This document shows positions 30,002 through 38,591 of a DNA stretch of 64,000 nucleotides, one piece after another. The first letter of the stretch is position 1. Each line of letters opens with the position of its first letter. A model generated the notes under the pieces. The model was not told the origin of the DNA, ran no database searches, and saw nothing but the letters and a program-made list of their open reading frames with translations. Position numbers and translations under genes: made by a program. Source of the stretch: Leptospira andrefontaineae (GTDB lineage: Bacteria; Spirochaetota; Leptospiria; Leptospirales; Leptospiraceae). The DNA lies in the NCBI RefSeq assembly GCF_004770105.1, contig NZ_RQEY01000019.1:248001-312000 (forward strand). The letters run 5' to 3'.

Positions 30002-31183
30002 ATGGATTCGGAAAACACTCCTCGCTTTAGCGATAGATTCGAGTTCGTTCCAGGAGAGAATGATCTATATTCTCTTTTGGAATCTTTTAAAAAATCAGGG
30101 CAAGACTGGATCGACCTAACTATTTCTAATCCTACAAAAGTAGGGCTTGTTTATCCGAGAGAAGCGATTTTACATTCTTTCCAAAATCCGCAGAGTATGG
30201 AATATGATCCGGATCCTAAAGGAACTCTGATCGCCAGAAAGTCCGTTACAAATTATTATAAAGAAAGAGGGAATACAATCTCGGAAGAAGATCTATTTTT
30301 AACTTCTTCTTCCTCCGAGGCATATTCTTATTTAATAAAGTTATTATGTAATCCAGGGGAAGAAGTTCTCATACCTTCTCCAGGATATCCACTCTTCGAA
30401 TTTTTATCCCTGCTAGATGGAGTCGAATTTAATTCTTATAAATTAAACCAGGACTCATATTGGAAAATTGATTTCGAGGACTTACATTCTAAGATCACGA
30501 ACAAAACTAAAATCCTGTTCTTAGTCTCTCCGAATAATCCAACCGGGAGTCTTCTTACTTCTGAAGAATTCGAAAAACTGAAAGTCATTTCTAAGAACAA
30601 AAAGATAGCTTTGGTTTTAGATGAGGTATTCTCGGATTATCTACATGAAGAAAATCCAGACAAAATCGATTTCTTTCATACTGATATTCCTGTGTTTGTA
30701 GTGAATGGGATTTCCAAGATACTTGCGCTTCCCCAGATGAAACTTTCCTGGATCCATGTTGGAGGTACTACTAATTGGAAAAAAGAATGTAAGGAGAGAC
30801 TAGAGATAATTGCAGATACTTACCTATCTGTAGGAGCTCCAATCCAACTAGCTCTTCCTGAATTATTCCAATGGAGAAATATGATCCAAGGCCAGATACT
30901 CAGAAGAATAAGCAGAAATCTTCAGGTTCTCGAAAGTTTTCATTCTTCTCATCCAGGTATCCATTACACTTCTCCTAAAGGAGGATGGTATGCGGTATTG
31001 CAGTCTCCATCCTGGTTAAACGATGAAGAATTCTCTTTTAAATTATTAGAAAAAGAAAAAGTACTAGTTCATCCGGGTTCTATGTTCGGGTTCGAAGAAA
31101 ATTCAGGAAGTATAGTGATTAGTCTGATCTCTGAAACAGAATTATTTCAGTCGGGACTCGAAAGAATTGTAGCTCATTTATAG
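30002..31183 (+). CDS. PLP-dependent aminotransferase, class I/II
   Basis: A 393-residue fold-type I aminotransferase. The Schiff-base lysine is probably in NGISKILALPQMK, with LVSPNNPTG and LDEVFSDY upstream as expected for cofactor contacts. I chose the ATG at 30002; a TTG start at 29972 would overlap the DUF2905 gene by 22 bases and adds residues that look unlike the family. Substrate not identifiable. Its stop overlaps the convergent regulator gene by six bases. Confidence 0.85.
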   Translation: MDSENTPRFSDRFEFVPGENDLYSLLESFKKSGQDWIDLTISNPTKVGLVYPREAILHSFQNPQSMEYDPDPKGTLIARKSVTNYYKERGNTISEEDLFLTSSSSEAYSYLIKLLCNPGEEVLIPSPGYPLFEFLSLLDGVEFNSYKLNQDSYWKIDFEDLHSKITNKTKILFLVSPNNPTGSLLTSEEFEKLKVISKNKKIALVLDEVFSDYLHEENPDKIDFFHTDIPVFVVNGISKILALPQMKLSWIHVGGTTNWKKECKERLEIIADTYLSVGAPIQLALPELFQWRNMIQGQILRRISRNLQVLESFHSSHPGIHYTSPKGGWYAVLQSPSWLNDEEFSFKLLEKEKVLVHPGSMFGFEENSGSIVISLISETELFQSGLERIVAHL

Positions 31184-32776
31184 AATAGCTTTCTGCACAA
31201 AACTTTTGTATTGTTTCGGTGTTAGGCCTGTCGCCTTTTTAAACTCCACATTAAAAGAAGTTTTAGAACCGAAACCCACTGCAAATGCAATATTTAGAAT
31301 ATTATCCTCGGTATCGTTCTTTAGAAGAAGTTTCGCTTCTTCAATCCTTTTAGAATTTAAATATGCGGCAAATCCCATCCCAAGCCTAGAATTCAGAAGT
31401 TCGGATAATTGGTGAGTGCTCAATCCGATCTTAGAAGCAAGCATCTGGATAGTAACTTCTTCCTCTGCGAATAATTTCTCTGTACTCATCAAATATTCCA
31501 ATGCATTCAGAGATTCATCCACATCTAAGCCTGAAATCTTAGAACGAGCATATCTGGGCTTATTTATAAAACCGCTTAAAGTTTCAACTAGGCTATTTTT
31601 CTCTTCCAGATTCTGAGAATATTTTTGGATAATATTATAAAGAAGGACGAGAAGGTCCGCAGGAAAGAATAGAGGCACAGAATACACAGTAAAAAACCCG
31701 TATTCCAGAAATCCCATATAGTAAAAAATACTAATATATCCTAAAGTAAGATACATTCCCCAAGAGACTAAAAATAGGTTTAATTTCCGATTTCCCCTTC
31801 CCCTCAAATAGATCCCAGAATTCAATATCAAAGGAATAGAAATAGAATATATGATCTCATTGATCGTGGTCAGATACACGATCTTATCCATAGTAAAAAT
31901 AAGTGGAAGTGTAAGCCCCAGAACGACGGCAAAGAAGAATAAGATCCGATCCACCCAGGGGAGAAACGTTTCGGTTTCCAAAAACTTTCGAATAAATTGA
32001 AATCCGAAAATGCCTCCCAAATTAAAGAAAAAGTAATTCACCTTTTCAGCCCAAAGAGGGGAATCTTCCCAAAAAAGCTCTATCGCATTTCCGTAATTTA
32101 CGTCGTACGAGGCTCCCATACAAAAAGCATAGCATGTATATAGTAGAAATTCTTTATATTCCGTTGCCCTATAATAGAATAAAGCAACTAGGATTAGCAT
32201 CCCGTATAAGCAAGCAGAAAGAGAAAATACTCCTGTTTCAAATGCGAGATTGGCTCTGACTCCAGCCTCATCCATGATATCAATTGGAAATGACATAATG
32301 GATTCCGATTTGATCCGAACTATAAATTCTTTTTCTTCTCCCGGCTCTCCTTGTAAGAGTAAGGTTGGATAAAGAACATTCTTCACAGGCCAATTACTTT
32401 TTGATAATGTATCCCCTACTCTTTGTATGGGAGTTACCCCATTTGGGGTATATAATTCTGCTAGATCATGAGCCTTCCATCTAATTACGAAGTAAAGATT
32501 TTCACGAATTTCTTCGCGAAATCGAATTCTGAATTTTAACCAATACGATCTTTTAGAAAAATTGAAATTTAGAGCGTTTGATCTAGTTTTTTTCCAACCA
32601 TCGTTATGATTCGATGGAGGAGGAATATTTTCGGTATCTGTTTTTTCCCAAAGATAAAGTTCGGGCGTAATGTTTTTATTATGTTCGTTTGTTTTTAGAG
32701 TGAACGGAAGTTCTTTAGCGAAGATGGATCCGAAACTCGAAATTAGAACGAGAAGAAAAAACGAAATTCGGATCAT
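31178..32776 (-). CDS. Membrane-anchored AraC-type regulator with 7TM-DISM sensor
   Basis: A 532-residue protein: signal peptide (1-20), an extracellular 7TMR-DISMED2-like beta domain (about 30-165), seven hydrophobic helices (about 178-380), a short linker, and a C-terminal AraC DNA-binding domain (about 430-530). The first helix-turn-helix includes ASKIGLSTHQLSELLN and the second NIAFAVGFGSKTSFNVEFKK, with GLTPKQYK at the end. Ligand binding outside could thus act directly on a DNA-binding domain held at the membrane. The domain order is seen; ligand and targets are unknown. Confidence 0.88.
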   Translation of the reverse strand: MIRISFFLLVLISSFGSIFAKELPFTLKTNEHNKNITPELYLWEKTDTENIPPPSNHNDGWKKTRSNALNFNFSKRSYWLKFRIRFREEIRENLYFVIRWKAHDLAELYTPNGVTPIQRVGDTLSKSNWPVKNVLYPTLLLQGEPGEEKEFIVRIKSESIMSFPIDIMDEAGVRANLAFETGVFSLSACLYGMLILVALFYYRATEYKEFLLYTCYAFCMGASYDVNYGNAIELFWEDSPLWAEKVNYFFFNLGGIFGFQFIRKFLETETFLPWVDRILFFFAVVLGLTLPLIFTMDKIVYLTTINEIIYSISIPLILNSGIYLRGRGNRKLNLFLVSWGMYLTLGYISIFYYMGFLEYGFFTVYSVPLFFPADLLVLLYNIIQKYSQNLEEKNSLVETLSGFINKPRYARSKISGLDVDESLNALEYLMSTEKLFAEEEVTIQMLASKIGLSTHQLSELLNSRLGMGFAAYLNSKRIEEAKLLLKNDTEDNILNIAFAVGFGSKTSFNVEFKKATGLTPKQYKSFVQKAIL

Positions 32777-32832
32777 GTGTTAAAAAACATTTTTTGTAAT
32801 TCATTACGGTGCAAACAAAAAACGTTCATGTA

Positions 32833-32838
32833 TATAAT
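32833..32838 (+). promoter_or_regulatory. Possible -10 box for the hairpin RNA
   Basis: TATAAT occurs at 32833-32838 with only weak -35 similarity upstream. A second AT-rich option (TATATT) lies near 32867. Transcription from either would cover the hairpins. Confidence 0.3.
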
Positions 32839-32881
32839 TCCGAACGATTTTCGATTCTATTTAGTATATTATCGAATTGTT

Positions 32882-33031
32882 ACTCTCCAGAATGAGTTAT
32901 TACTTAACTCATAAACGTTAACTGGAGTTTACCACCAACGCCAATATGGCGTTTTCTATTCGCCTTGCCTCGGACGAGTTTAATCCGCTTGTCCGAATAA
33001 TTTTCGGGCCCGCTTTTGCGGGCCTTTTTTT
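32882..33031 (+). ncRNA. Candidate structured small RNA with four hairpins
   Basis: Helix 1 pairs CTCCAG (32885-32890) with CTGGAG (32922-32927) and encloses the 8-base hairpin ATGAGTTA (32892-32899)/TAACTCAT (32905-32912). Helix 2 is AACGCCA (32937-32943)/TGGCGTT (32947-32953). Helix 3 is CGGACGAG (32971-32978)/CTTGTCCG (32988-32995). The last is the intrinsic terminator. All stems are perfect or contain one G-T pair. There is no open reading frame of note. It could be a small RNA, or a leader terminated before the next gene. No known family recognised. Confidence 0.6.
33006..33031 (+). terminator. Intrinsic terminator of the RNA candidate
   Basis: GGCCCGC (33007-33013) and GCGGGCC (33018-33024) close on a TTTT loop and are followed by seven T. 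A textbook intrinsic terminator with no upstream plus-strand protein gene in reach other than the candidate RNA. Confidence 0.92.
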
Positions 33032-33118
33032 ATCTATTTCTAAAAATTCTTCCGAAATCCAGTCACACTGAATCTACAAATTCGATCCTATTATGCGAAA
33101 TCAAAAAAGGATACCTAT

Positions 33119-33601
33119 ATGCATCCAAACGAAACAAAAATCAGAGACTTTTATAAAAGTTTTCATTCTAGAGACTCAGCAAGTATTGCAGACTTCTATT
33201 CACAAGAAGTTGAATTTTCAGATCCAGTATTTCCTAAATTAAAAGGTGGAGCAGTTCCTGGAATGTGGTCCATGCTCTTAGAAAGAATGGATCCGAATGC
33301 AACAATAGAATTGGTAGAAGCAAACGCTAGCGCCGAAACCGGAACTGCATACTGGGTGGCAACTTATCTGTTTTCAAAAACAGGAAGAAAGGTCCAGAAC
33401 CATATCAGATCCGAATTCCAATTTAAAAACGGAAAAGTGGTTAAACAAAAGGATAGATTTCCTCTCTGGAAATGGACCAGAATGGCTTTAGGCGCTCCTG
33501 GAGTTCTTTTGGGATGGTCACCTTTAGTCCAAGGAAAGGTAAGATCGGAAGCCGCCAGAAATTTGGAACATTATCTTAGGAAAAAAGGGATCAAAGCATA
33601 G
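33119..33601 (+). CDS. NTF2/SnoaL-like protein
   Basis: A 160-residue protein of the nuclear transport factor 2/SnoaL fold: an N-terminal helix (TKIRDFYKSFHSRD), DFYSQEVEFSDPVFP, and paired strands ending with a conserved tail FPLWKWTRMALG followed by GVLLGWSPLVQ. The fold serves as small-molecule pocket, enzyme or regulatory domain, so function is open. Two bases separate it from the sigma factor gene, so the two are co-expressed. Confidence 0.75.
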   Translation: MHPNETKIRDFYKSFHSRDSASIADFYSQEVEFSDPVFPKLKGGAVPGMWSMLLERMDPNATIELVEANASAETGTAYWVATYLFSKTGRKVQNHIRSEFQFKNGKVVKQKDRFPLWKWTRMALGAPGVLLGWSPLVQGKVRSEAARNLEHYLRKKGIKA

Positions 33602-33602
33602 A

Positions 33603-34424
33603 ATGGAAAAATCCGTAACCATACAAGACGAGTTTACGGATACGATCCGAATCGCCCTAGAAGGAAGACCTAGGGCGATGGAAGACCTTTTGGAAAAGAT
33701 ACAAGACTATATCTTTAATCTTTCCTTAAGGATGTTATGGGATCCCCAAGAAGCAGAAGATGCAACCCAAGAGATCTTATTCAAAATTTCTAATAAACTT
33801 TCAGGATTTAGGTTCGAGAGCAAGTTTACTACTTGGGTATATTCTATTGCAAGCAACCATCTTCTAACTATCAAAAGACCAAAGAATATAGTATATTTGA
33901 GTAGAATACGCCAAGAATATTTATCTAAGGCGAACTCGATCTCTCTGGAAGATCAGATAGAAGATAAAATTTTAGAAGAAGAGATCAGATTCGGTTGTGT
34001 ACATGCGGTTTTATTAAAATTAAACTCGGCAGATAGGATAGTATTCGTTCTATCTTCAGTTTATGGTATGAGTAGCGAAGAAGGAGCCGAAATTTTGAGT
34101 ATCAGTTCCGAAAACTTCCGCCAAAAACTTTCTAGATCCAAAAAGAAACTGTCCGAGTTTTTATCCAAAGAATGCGGAATGTGGATCGATAATAATAAAG
34201 CTTGCCCTTGTATAGGATTGTCAGGACATCTTTTAAATCGGAACAGGGATAATGTTTCCTTTTTTACGGAACTAAAAAAGTTAAAAAGAAAAAACCCTAA
34301 TTTAGAAGATTCTAAAGTATTAGAACATTTAAAAGAGCTGGATCGACTTGCTTGGATCTATAAAAGCCAAGGGATTTACGAAACTCCCAAGGAGATTTTA
34401 GAAAAGCTGGGACCTTCTTCTTAA
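33603..34424 (+). CDS. ECF-like sigma-70 factor with C-terminal cysteine motif
   Basis: A 273-residue alternative sigma factor. Region 2 is at about 25-100 (DPQEAEDATQEILFKI, FRFESKFTTWVYSIASNHLL), and region 4 at about 135-185 (LNSADRIVFVLSSVYGMSSEEGAEILSISSENFRQKLSRSK is the expected helix-turn-helix). An extension of some 80 residues holds CGMWIDNNKACPC, a motif like those after region 4 in some ECF factors that may bind metal. No anti-sigma gene is adjacent; the NTF2-like protein upstream is the only partner candidate. Confidence 0.85.
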   Translation: MEKSVTIQDEFTDTIRIALEGRPRAMEDLLEKIQDYIFNLSLRMLWDPQEAEDATQEILFKISNKLSGFRFESKFTTWVYSIASNHLLTIKRPKNIVYLSRIRQEYLSKANSISLEDQIEDKILEEEIRFGCVHAVLLKLNSADRIVFVLSSVYGMSSEEGAEILSISSENFRQKLSRSKKKLSEFLSKECGMWIDNNKACPCIGLSGHLLNRNRDNVSFFTELKKLKRKNPNLEDSKVLEHLKELDRLAWIYKSQGIYETPKEILEKLGPSS

Positions 34425-34446
34425 CATTTTTAAATTGCTAAAAAGA

Positions 34447-35442
34447 TTATTGAGTTTCAGTCCAATCCTTCGGTTTTGTTAAGCCTAATCGTACAAAGTC
34501 TCTTAAAAAACCTCTGTATCTAGTCAAAACTTCGCTCTTATTATGCTCGGCCGGCCTAAATATCCCTTTTTTAGAAAATAGTTTCATAGGTTCTTCTTTA
34601 ATATCCGACCAAGTTCCCACTTCTAATGTTAAAGGAAGAAATTTGGAACTCCAACTCCCTTGTTCTGAATACAAATCTTGGTAATGATCATAAAACTTAT
34701 CCCAAAGATCTCCATGAGTTGTGTAACTTGCACTTTGAGGACCATAAGCAAAATTGATATGTCCGCAATGATCTTTGAAATGAGAAGCAATCTTTTCGTA
34801 TAAAGCAGTATCAGTACAAGGCCTATGAGTATAAGCATAAGGCCACCAAACATTGTCCACTGTTCCGAAACCCGAATGTAGATCTAAAACAGGCAGGATA
34901 GAATCCTGAACATGAAAGAATTTTTCGAAAACAGTTCTGGAAAGAGTTCTGGATTCAGGTTCTAATCCATGTCCTCTAAAATATGGAAGTTTATTAGAGA
35001 ACTTTTGGCCCCCAAAAAACGGAAGAGGTTTCTCCGCATCTATTCCGGAGTTTCTCATTAGATCCACTCCACCTGGATTCGATCTTGTCTTTGCAGCTAC
35101 TCCACCAGGATTTACGATAGGAATAACAACTAATCCTAATTTACCTTTTTTTAATTCAGGAAGAAAGCCTGTGGATTTGGGACTAATAATATATTCCAAA
35201 AAATCGATTAGGATCTGGATACCTATGGTTTCCAATCCATGGACACCTGCTGTGATCCCAACAGGATGTTTTTCCAAACCTTCTTTGGTCCCTATCTCCA
35301 AACTATAGATAGGAAAACGAAAACCTTCGTCGGTCCTTCTGGAAAAACCTGCTTGGTTGATTTTTACGAGTTTGCCACCCAGTTTTGCGATCCTGAGCAA
35401 TCTTTTCTCGTATCGATTCAGTCTTTTGATACCTCTGAGCAA
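34447..35442 (-). CDS. M14-family metallocarboxypeptidase-like protein
   Basis: A 331-residue hydrolase of the M14/succinylglutamate desuccinylase group. Zinc ligands would be His68 and Glu71 (GVHGLE) and His189 in LDLHSGFG; the catalytic glutamate is probably in LTLEVGTW. IPIVNPGGV and TRSNPGGVDLMRN are typical substrate-site segments. No signal peptide, so it should be cytoplasmic. Peptide, amide or ester substrates are possible. Confidence 0.78.
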   Translation of the reverse strand: MLRGIKRLNRYEKRLLRIAKLGGKLVKINQAGFSRRTDEGFRFPIYSLEIGTKEGLEKHPVGITAGVHGLETIGIQILIDFLEYIISPKSTGFLPELKKGKLGLVVIPIVNPGGVAAKTRSNPGGVDLMRNSGIDAEKPLPFFGGQKFSNKLPYFRGHGLEPESRTLSRTVFEKFFHVQDSILPVLDLHSGFGTVDNVWWPYAYTHRPCTDTALYEKIASHFKDHCGHINFAYGPQSASYTTHGDLWDKFYDHYQDLYSEQGSWSSKFLPLTLEVGTWSDIKEEPMKLFSKKGIFRPAEHNKSEVLTRYRGFLRDFVRLGLTKPKDWTETQ

Positions 35443-35524
35443 GGTTTGCCTCCGAAATTTCAGATCGTATCTTTAGTCCACGGATGGGTTTATAACCCGG
35501 GTCTTTTATAGACCTTTATATTTT

Positions 35525-35986
35525 TTAATCTTTAGAGTTTTGCAGAGTTTGTAACCATTTACAATCTTCGGAAAGTTCAGAAACTCCTTTTTTGATCAAC
35601 GAGCAATCTGCTTCTGTTGCTGCTTTCAGACAGGAAATAGTCCTATTAATAACTAATTTAGGTTCTTGTGCAGCCAATATATATACTTTGGATTCTTTAA
35701 ATTTTTCTAAACAAAAATCCTTTCTTAACCTTTTTTCCAGAATTGCTTCGGAGTCGGGATTTAAGGTCTTCATGTCACCATCTGCACATTGTCTGACCTT
35801 CTCACAATACTTGGAAACCCATGCAAATCCGTTGGAATTTTCCACTCCATTCTGATCCGTTTTCCATACAATTTCCAAAGCGGCTGGAGGTTTTTTCTTC
35901 TTGGAACAACCGAACGAAAAGACTGCTCCCAATAATACAAGGACCAATCCTAAAGGAATTACAGTTTTATTTATTTTATAGATCAT
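35525..35986 (-). CDS. Cysteine-rich lipoprotein, function unknown
   Basis: A 153-residue protein with a lipoprotein signal: a basic start, a Leu/Val-rich segment and the lipobox FSFGC, followed by four lysines. The mature part seems all-helical and has about six cysteines (for example YCEKVRQC and ADCSLIKKG), suggesting disulfides in the periplasm. It resembles small Cys-rich Leptospira lipoproteins. It is the last gene of a four-gene minus-strand operon with the MotB-like protein. Confidence 0.7.
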   Translation of the reverse strand: MIYKINKTVIPLGLVLVLLGAVFSFGCSKKKKPPAALEIVWKTDQNGVENSNGFAWVSKYCEKVRQCADGDMKTLNPDSEAILEKRLRKDFCLEKFKESKVYILAAQEPKLVINRTISCLKAATEADCSLIKKGVSELSEDCKWLQTLQNSKD

Positions 35987-35989
35987 TCC

Positions 35990-36718
35990 TTATTCTTCCT
36001 TACCTCGTTTACGAATGATGATTTCTATTCTTTCTTGGGAGGCTTTCACTTCAGGGCTGGGACCTTCTTCCGGTCCTAATTTTCTAAATCCGTGATATGC
36101 TTGGACTGAAAGTCTTTCTCTAGAGATCCCGTATTTTTCCGCTAATGTTTCCGCGATCAAACCTGCACGATGTGCATTATACTCCCAGATATTTCTGAAA
36201 CCCTGACCTGCTTGTTCTGCATAAGGGACTTGGACTCTCAAAGTGATGTCCACATCCATACCTTGTGCGACCTCTGCTACTTTTTTGAAAGTGAAGTCGG
36301 TGTCCTCATCAGGATGAAAGTCGCCTTCGCCTAAGGATGGTGCGAATACTTGGATCCGGATCTCTTCCGTTTCGTTAATGCCAATAAATAATTTCGTTTT
36401 CTCTTTCAGCTTTTTTAATGCATAGGAGATCCTTTCCCAGAAGCGAAACATTTGGGTTCTTGGTTGTAATAAAGGATCCTCTTCTAATGTGATATTGGAT
36501 CCTTCAAAAAAAGATTCTCCTAAACCGAATCCGCCTCTGACCAAGTCAGCAACTTGTTTTAATTTGTTTTGGTCTACTTGGGAAATAGAATATAAAATAA
36601 TAAAAAGTCCAAGAAGAAGTGTGATCATATCCGCATACGTCAAAAGCCACCTGTCCCGGTTCTCATCTCCGGCCTCGACAGGCTTTCTGTATCTGGAAAA
36701 ACGTGATCTTCCGTTCAA
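35990..36718 (-). CDS. MotB-like / OmpA-domain membrane protein
   Basis: A 242-residue protein with one N-terminal membrane helix preceded by a charged cytoplasmic tail. The helix begins LLTYADMITLLLG; Asp30 matches the proton-carrying aspartate of MotB. The C-terminal part (about 130-240) is an OmpA/MotB peptidoglycan-binding domain (HRAGLIAETLAEKYGI). There is no motA beside it. Its start overlaps the upstream helical protein gene as ATGA. It could be a second motor protein or a stator-like element of another ion-driven complex. Confidence 0.8.
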   Translation of the reverse strand: MNGRSRFSRYRKPVEAGDENRDRWLLTYADMITLLLGLFIILYSISQVDQNKLKQVADLVRGGFGLGESFFEGSNITLEEDPLLQPRTQMFRFWERISYALKKLKEKTKLFIGINETEEIRIQVFAPSLGEGDFHPDEDTDFTFKKVAEVAQGMDVDITLRVQVPYAEQAGQGFRNIWEYNAHRAGLIAETLAEKYGISRERLSVQAYHGFRKLGPEEGPSPEVKASQERIEIIIRKRGKEE

Positions 36719-37377
36719 GTGGACGGCTCCTTGGGTTGCTTTCCATTTAAGAAGGCAGACTCTAGATATTCCGACTCTCTTCTCTCTACTTGCTCAATAA
36801 AAGAAACAAAAATTTCAGGAGACACAGGTAAAACTGCGTTATATGCTTTCTCCACTGAATCGAATAGGAGAGAAACTCCTAAGAGACCTGCCATAAATCT
36901 AGCGGGCCTTATCAGATAGGCTGAGATAGGTTTATGAGCTAATTCATAGAAAGTTCTAAGATTATGAAGAACGATCTCTAACTGTTTCTCTCTTTCTTCT
37001 TTATGGCCGTACGCTTTATATAGATCGTCGTACTCTTCTCTAGAAAGTTTTTTGCCGTCCCAATCTCTTTGGATAAGCAACTGAGCCATTTCAGAATCTA
37101 AATGATCTGTTAGATTGTTTAACTCGATCAGAGTTTCTAGATTTGCCCTGGTGGTCTCTTTCATCATACCTTTTACTTTTTGATATGTATCTAAGGCAAG
37201 ATGCATCCATGCTTCTTTGCCATCCAGGTTATAGATAGTTTCGAAAAAATACTCCACCATAGAGATTGTTTCTTCTAAATGAAAATAATCCGAATAAAAT
37301 TTACGGAATCTTTCCACCTGAGCTCGAACGACCTCTACCTTGGCATGTTTAAGTTTATGTTCTTCGAAACTACTCAC
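36715..37377 (-). CDS. Helical protein coupled to the MotB-like gene, function unknown
   Basis: A 220-residue, mostly alpha-helical and highly charged protein that I cannot assign to a family. It has a weakly hydrophobic stretch near 165-180 (RFMAGLLGVSLLFDSV) that might touch the membrane, but no signal peptide. Its stop shares four bases with the MotB-like start, so the two proteins are probably made in fixed ratio and may interact. MotA has four membrane helices, which this lacks. Confidence 0.65.
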   Translation of the reverse strand: MSSFEEHKLKHAKVEVVRAQVERFRKFYSDYFHLEETISMVEYFFETIYNLDGKEAWMHLALDTYQKVKGMMKETTRANLETLIELNNLTDHLDSEMAQLLIQRDWDGKKLSREEYDDLYKAYGHKEEREKQLEIVLHNLRTFYELAHKPISAYLIRPARFMAGLLGVSLLFDSVEKAYNAVLPVSPEIFVSFIEQVERRESEYLESAFLNGKQPKEPST

Positions 37378-37392
37378 AATATTATCCGGTTA

Positions 37393-38535
37393 TTATTTGG
37401 ACTTTCCCCTAGATACCAAAGGTAGAGGATAACTTTTGAATCCTTGCTGGTCTATCTCCGTTTTCACCGAGCTATAATCAGTCGGAAGATTGATTGTGTC
37501 TCTATAAGACTTTGAACTAGAGCGAATCAGTAGATTCGGAACACCATTTTCTGCCGGAGTGTATTTGAAACGAACTCCGTACTTATGATTTCTTGCCCAA
37601 CCTTCTTTCGTAATTTCTAATAAAGGTAATTTGGAATTGATATATTTTTTCTCAAACGAATATACAGAAGATCCAGGAGAATAATATCTTAATCCTTCCT
37701 TACCTGAATCTATTTCCACTTTTCCACCTTGAGGAAACGAAATAGAGATATAAGTAGTTCCCGAATAAGATCCTCTATTCTTAAACCAGATCACCACTTC
37801 AGATGTTACATCCTTTTTCCAGTCGGCAGGAGCTTCTATACTTAATAATCCTGGAGCAGCTACACTTGGAACATCCGGAACCAATTCCCATCCATTAAAG
37901 TTAAAATTCTGAGCGTAAGTACGATTATTCGGAAAAATAGTAAGATTCTTTTCTTCTTTATTATAAGAGAAATCGATACGTTTTGATTTTGCTAAAAACT
38001 GATGGTCTTTTAAAGAAGCAAGCCCGTCTAAAATTTTTTCTCCCTTACGGATCACATACGGAACAGAAAAAAGACCTAAAGGAGGTTCTTCACTTAAAAC
38101 TTCTAAAAAGAGAGAATTAAAAGAATCTCCCGGCAGTTCTTCCATTAAAATTCTCTTAACTACATAGCCGGATTCTTTTGCATTCTCATCTTCTCCCGCC
38201 TTCCATGCGGAAGCTTTAGGATCGTGAACGAAAGGACCGATGTTTAGGAGATTAAAACCAATCTTGGATTTGAGAGCCCATTCTCCGTTTTCTTTTTTGA
38301 AAACCGCAAGGATCTCTTCGGTTCCGTTACGGACCAAAGAAAAAACTTCTAGATCAGGATCCTCGTCCAGGTTGCCCAATTTTTTGAGGACCACATCAGG
38401 GCTTTTTTCCTCGGACTCCGGAATGGTTAAGGAAATGATCTTGGAATCGGACGGCGTTTTTGAATTACAAGCGATGAGAAGAATGAATACTGAAAAAAGG
38501 ATCAGCACTCGGAAAAAAGAAACAAAACGAAACAT
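37393..38535 (-). CDS. Lipoprotein, function unknown
   Basis: A 380-residue lipoprotein: N-terminal hydrophobic segment with lipobox LLIAC, next residues NSK, so it is lipidated in the periplasm. The mature part looks beta-rich (repeated strands such as VVIWFKNRGSYSGTTYISISF). No family recognised. It is first in the operon with the helical and MotB-like genes; the gap to the next gene is 15 bases. Confidence 0.7.
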   Translation of the reverse strand: MFRFVSFFRVLILFSVFILLIACNSKTPSDSKIISLTIPESEEKSPDVVLKKLGNLDEDPDLEVFSLVRNGTEEILAVFKKENGEWALKSKIGFNLLNIGPFVHDPKASAWKAGEDENAKESGYVVKRILMEELPGDSFNSLFLEVLSEEPPLGLFSVPYVIRKGEKILDGLASLKDHQFLAKSKRIDFSYNKEEKNLTIFPNNRTYAQNFNFNGWELVPDVPSVAAPGLLSIEAPADWKKDVTSEVVIWFKNRGSYSGTTYISISFPQGGKVEIDSGKEGLRYYSPGSSVYSFEKKYINSKLPLLEITKEGWARNHKYGVRFKYTPAENGVPNLLIRSSSKSYRDTINLPTDYSSVKTEIDQQGFKSYPLPLVSRGKSK

Positions 38536-38591
38536 ATTCTGAACTACAGCTTCTTTCCAAGAAAAGCATATGTCTATCGATTTCCTAGGCC

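Larger units (their letters stand above)
32777..33118. other. Intergenic region with RNA candidate
   Basis: 342 bases without a protein gene. It contains the upstream region of the AraC regulator (minus), a four-hairpin RNA candidate ending in a terminator, and about 85 bases of AT-rich sequence before the NTF2-like gene. Confidence 0.7.
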
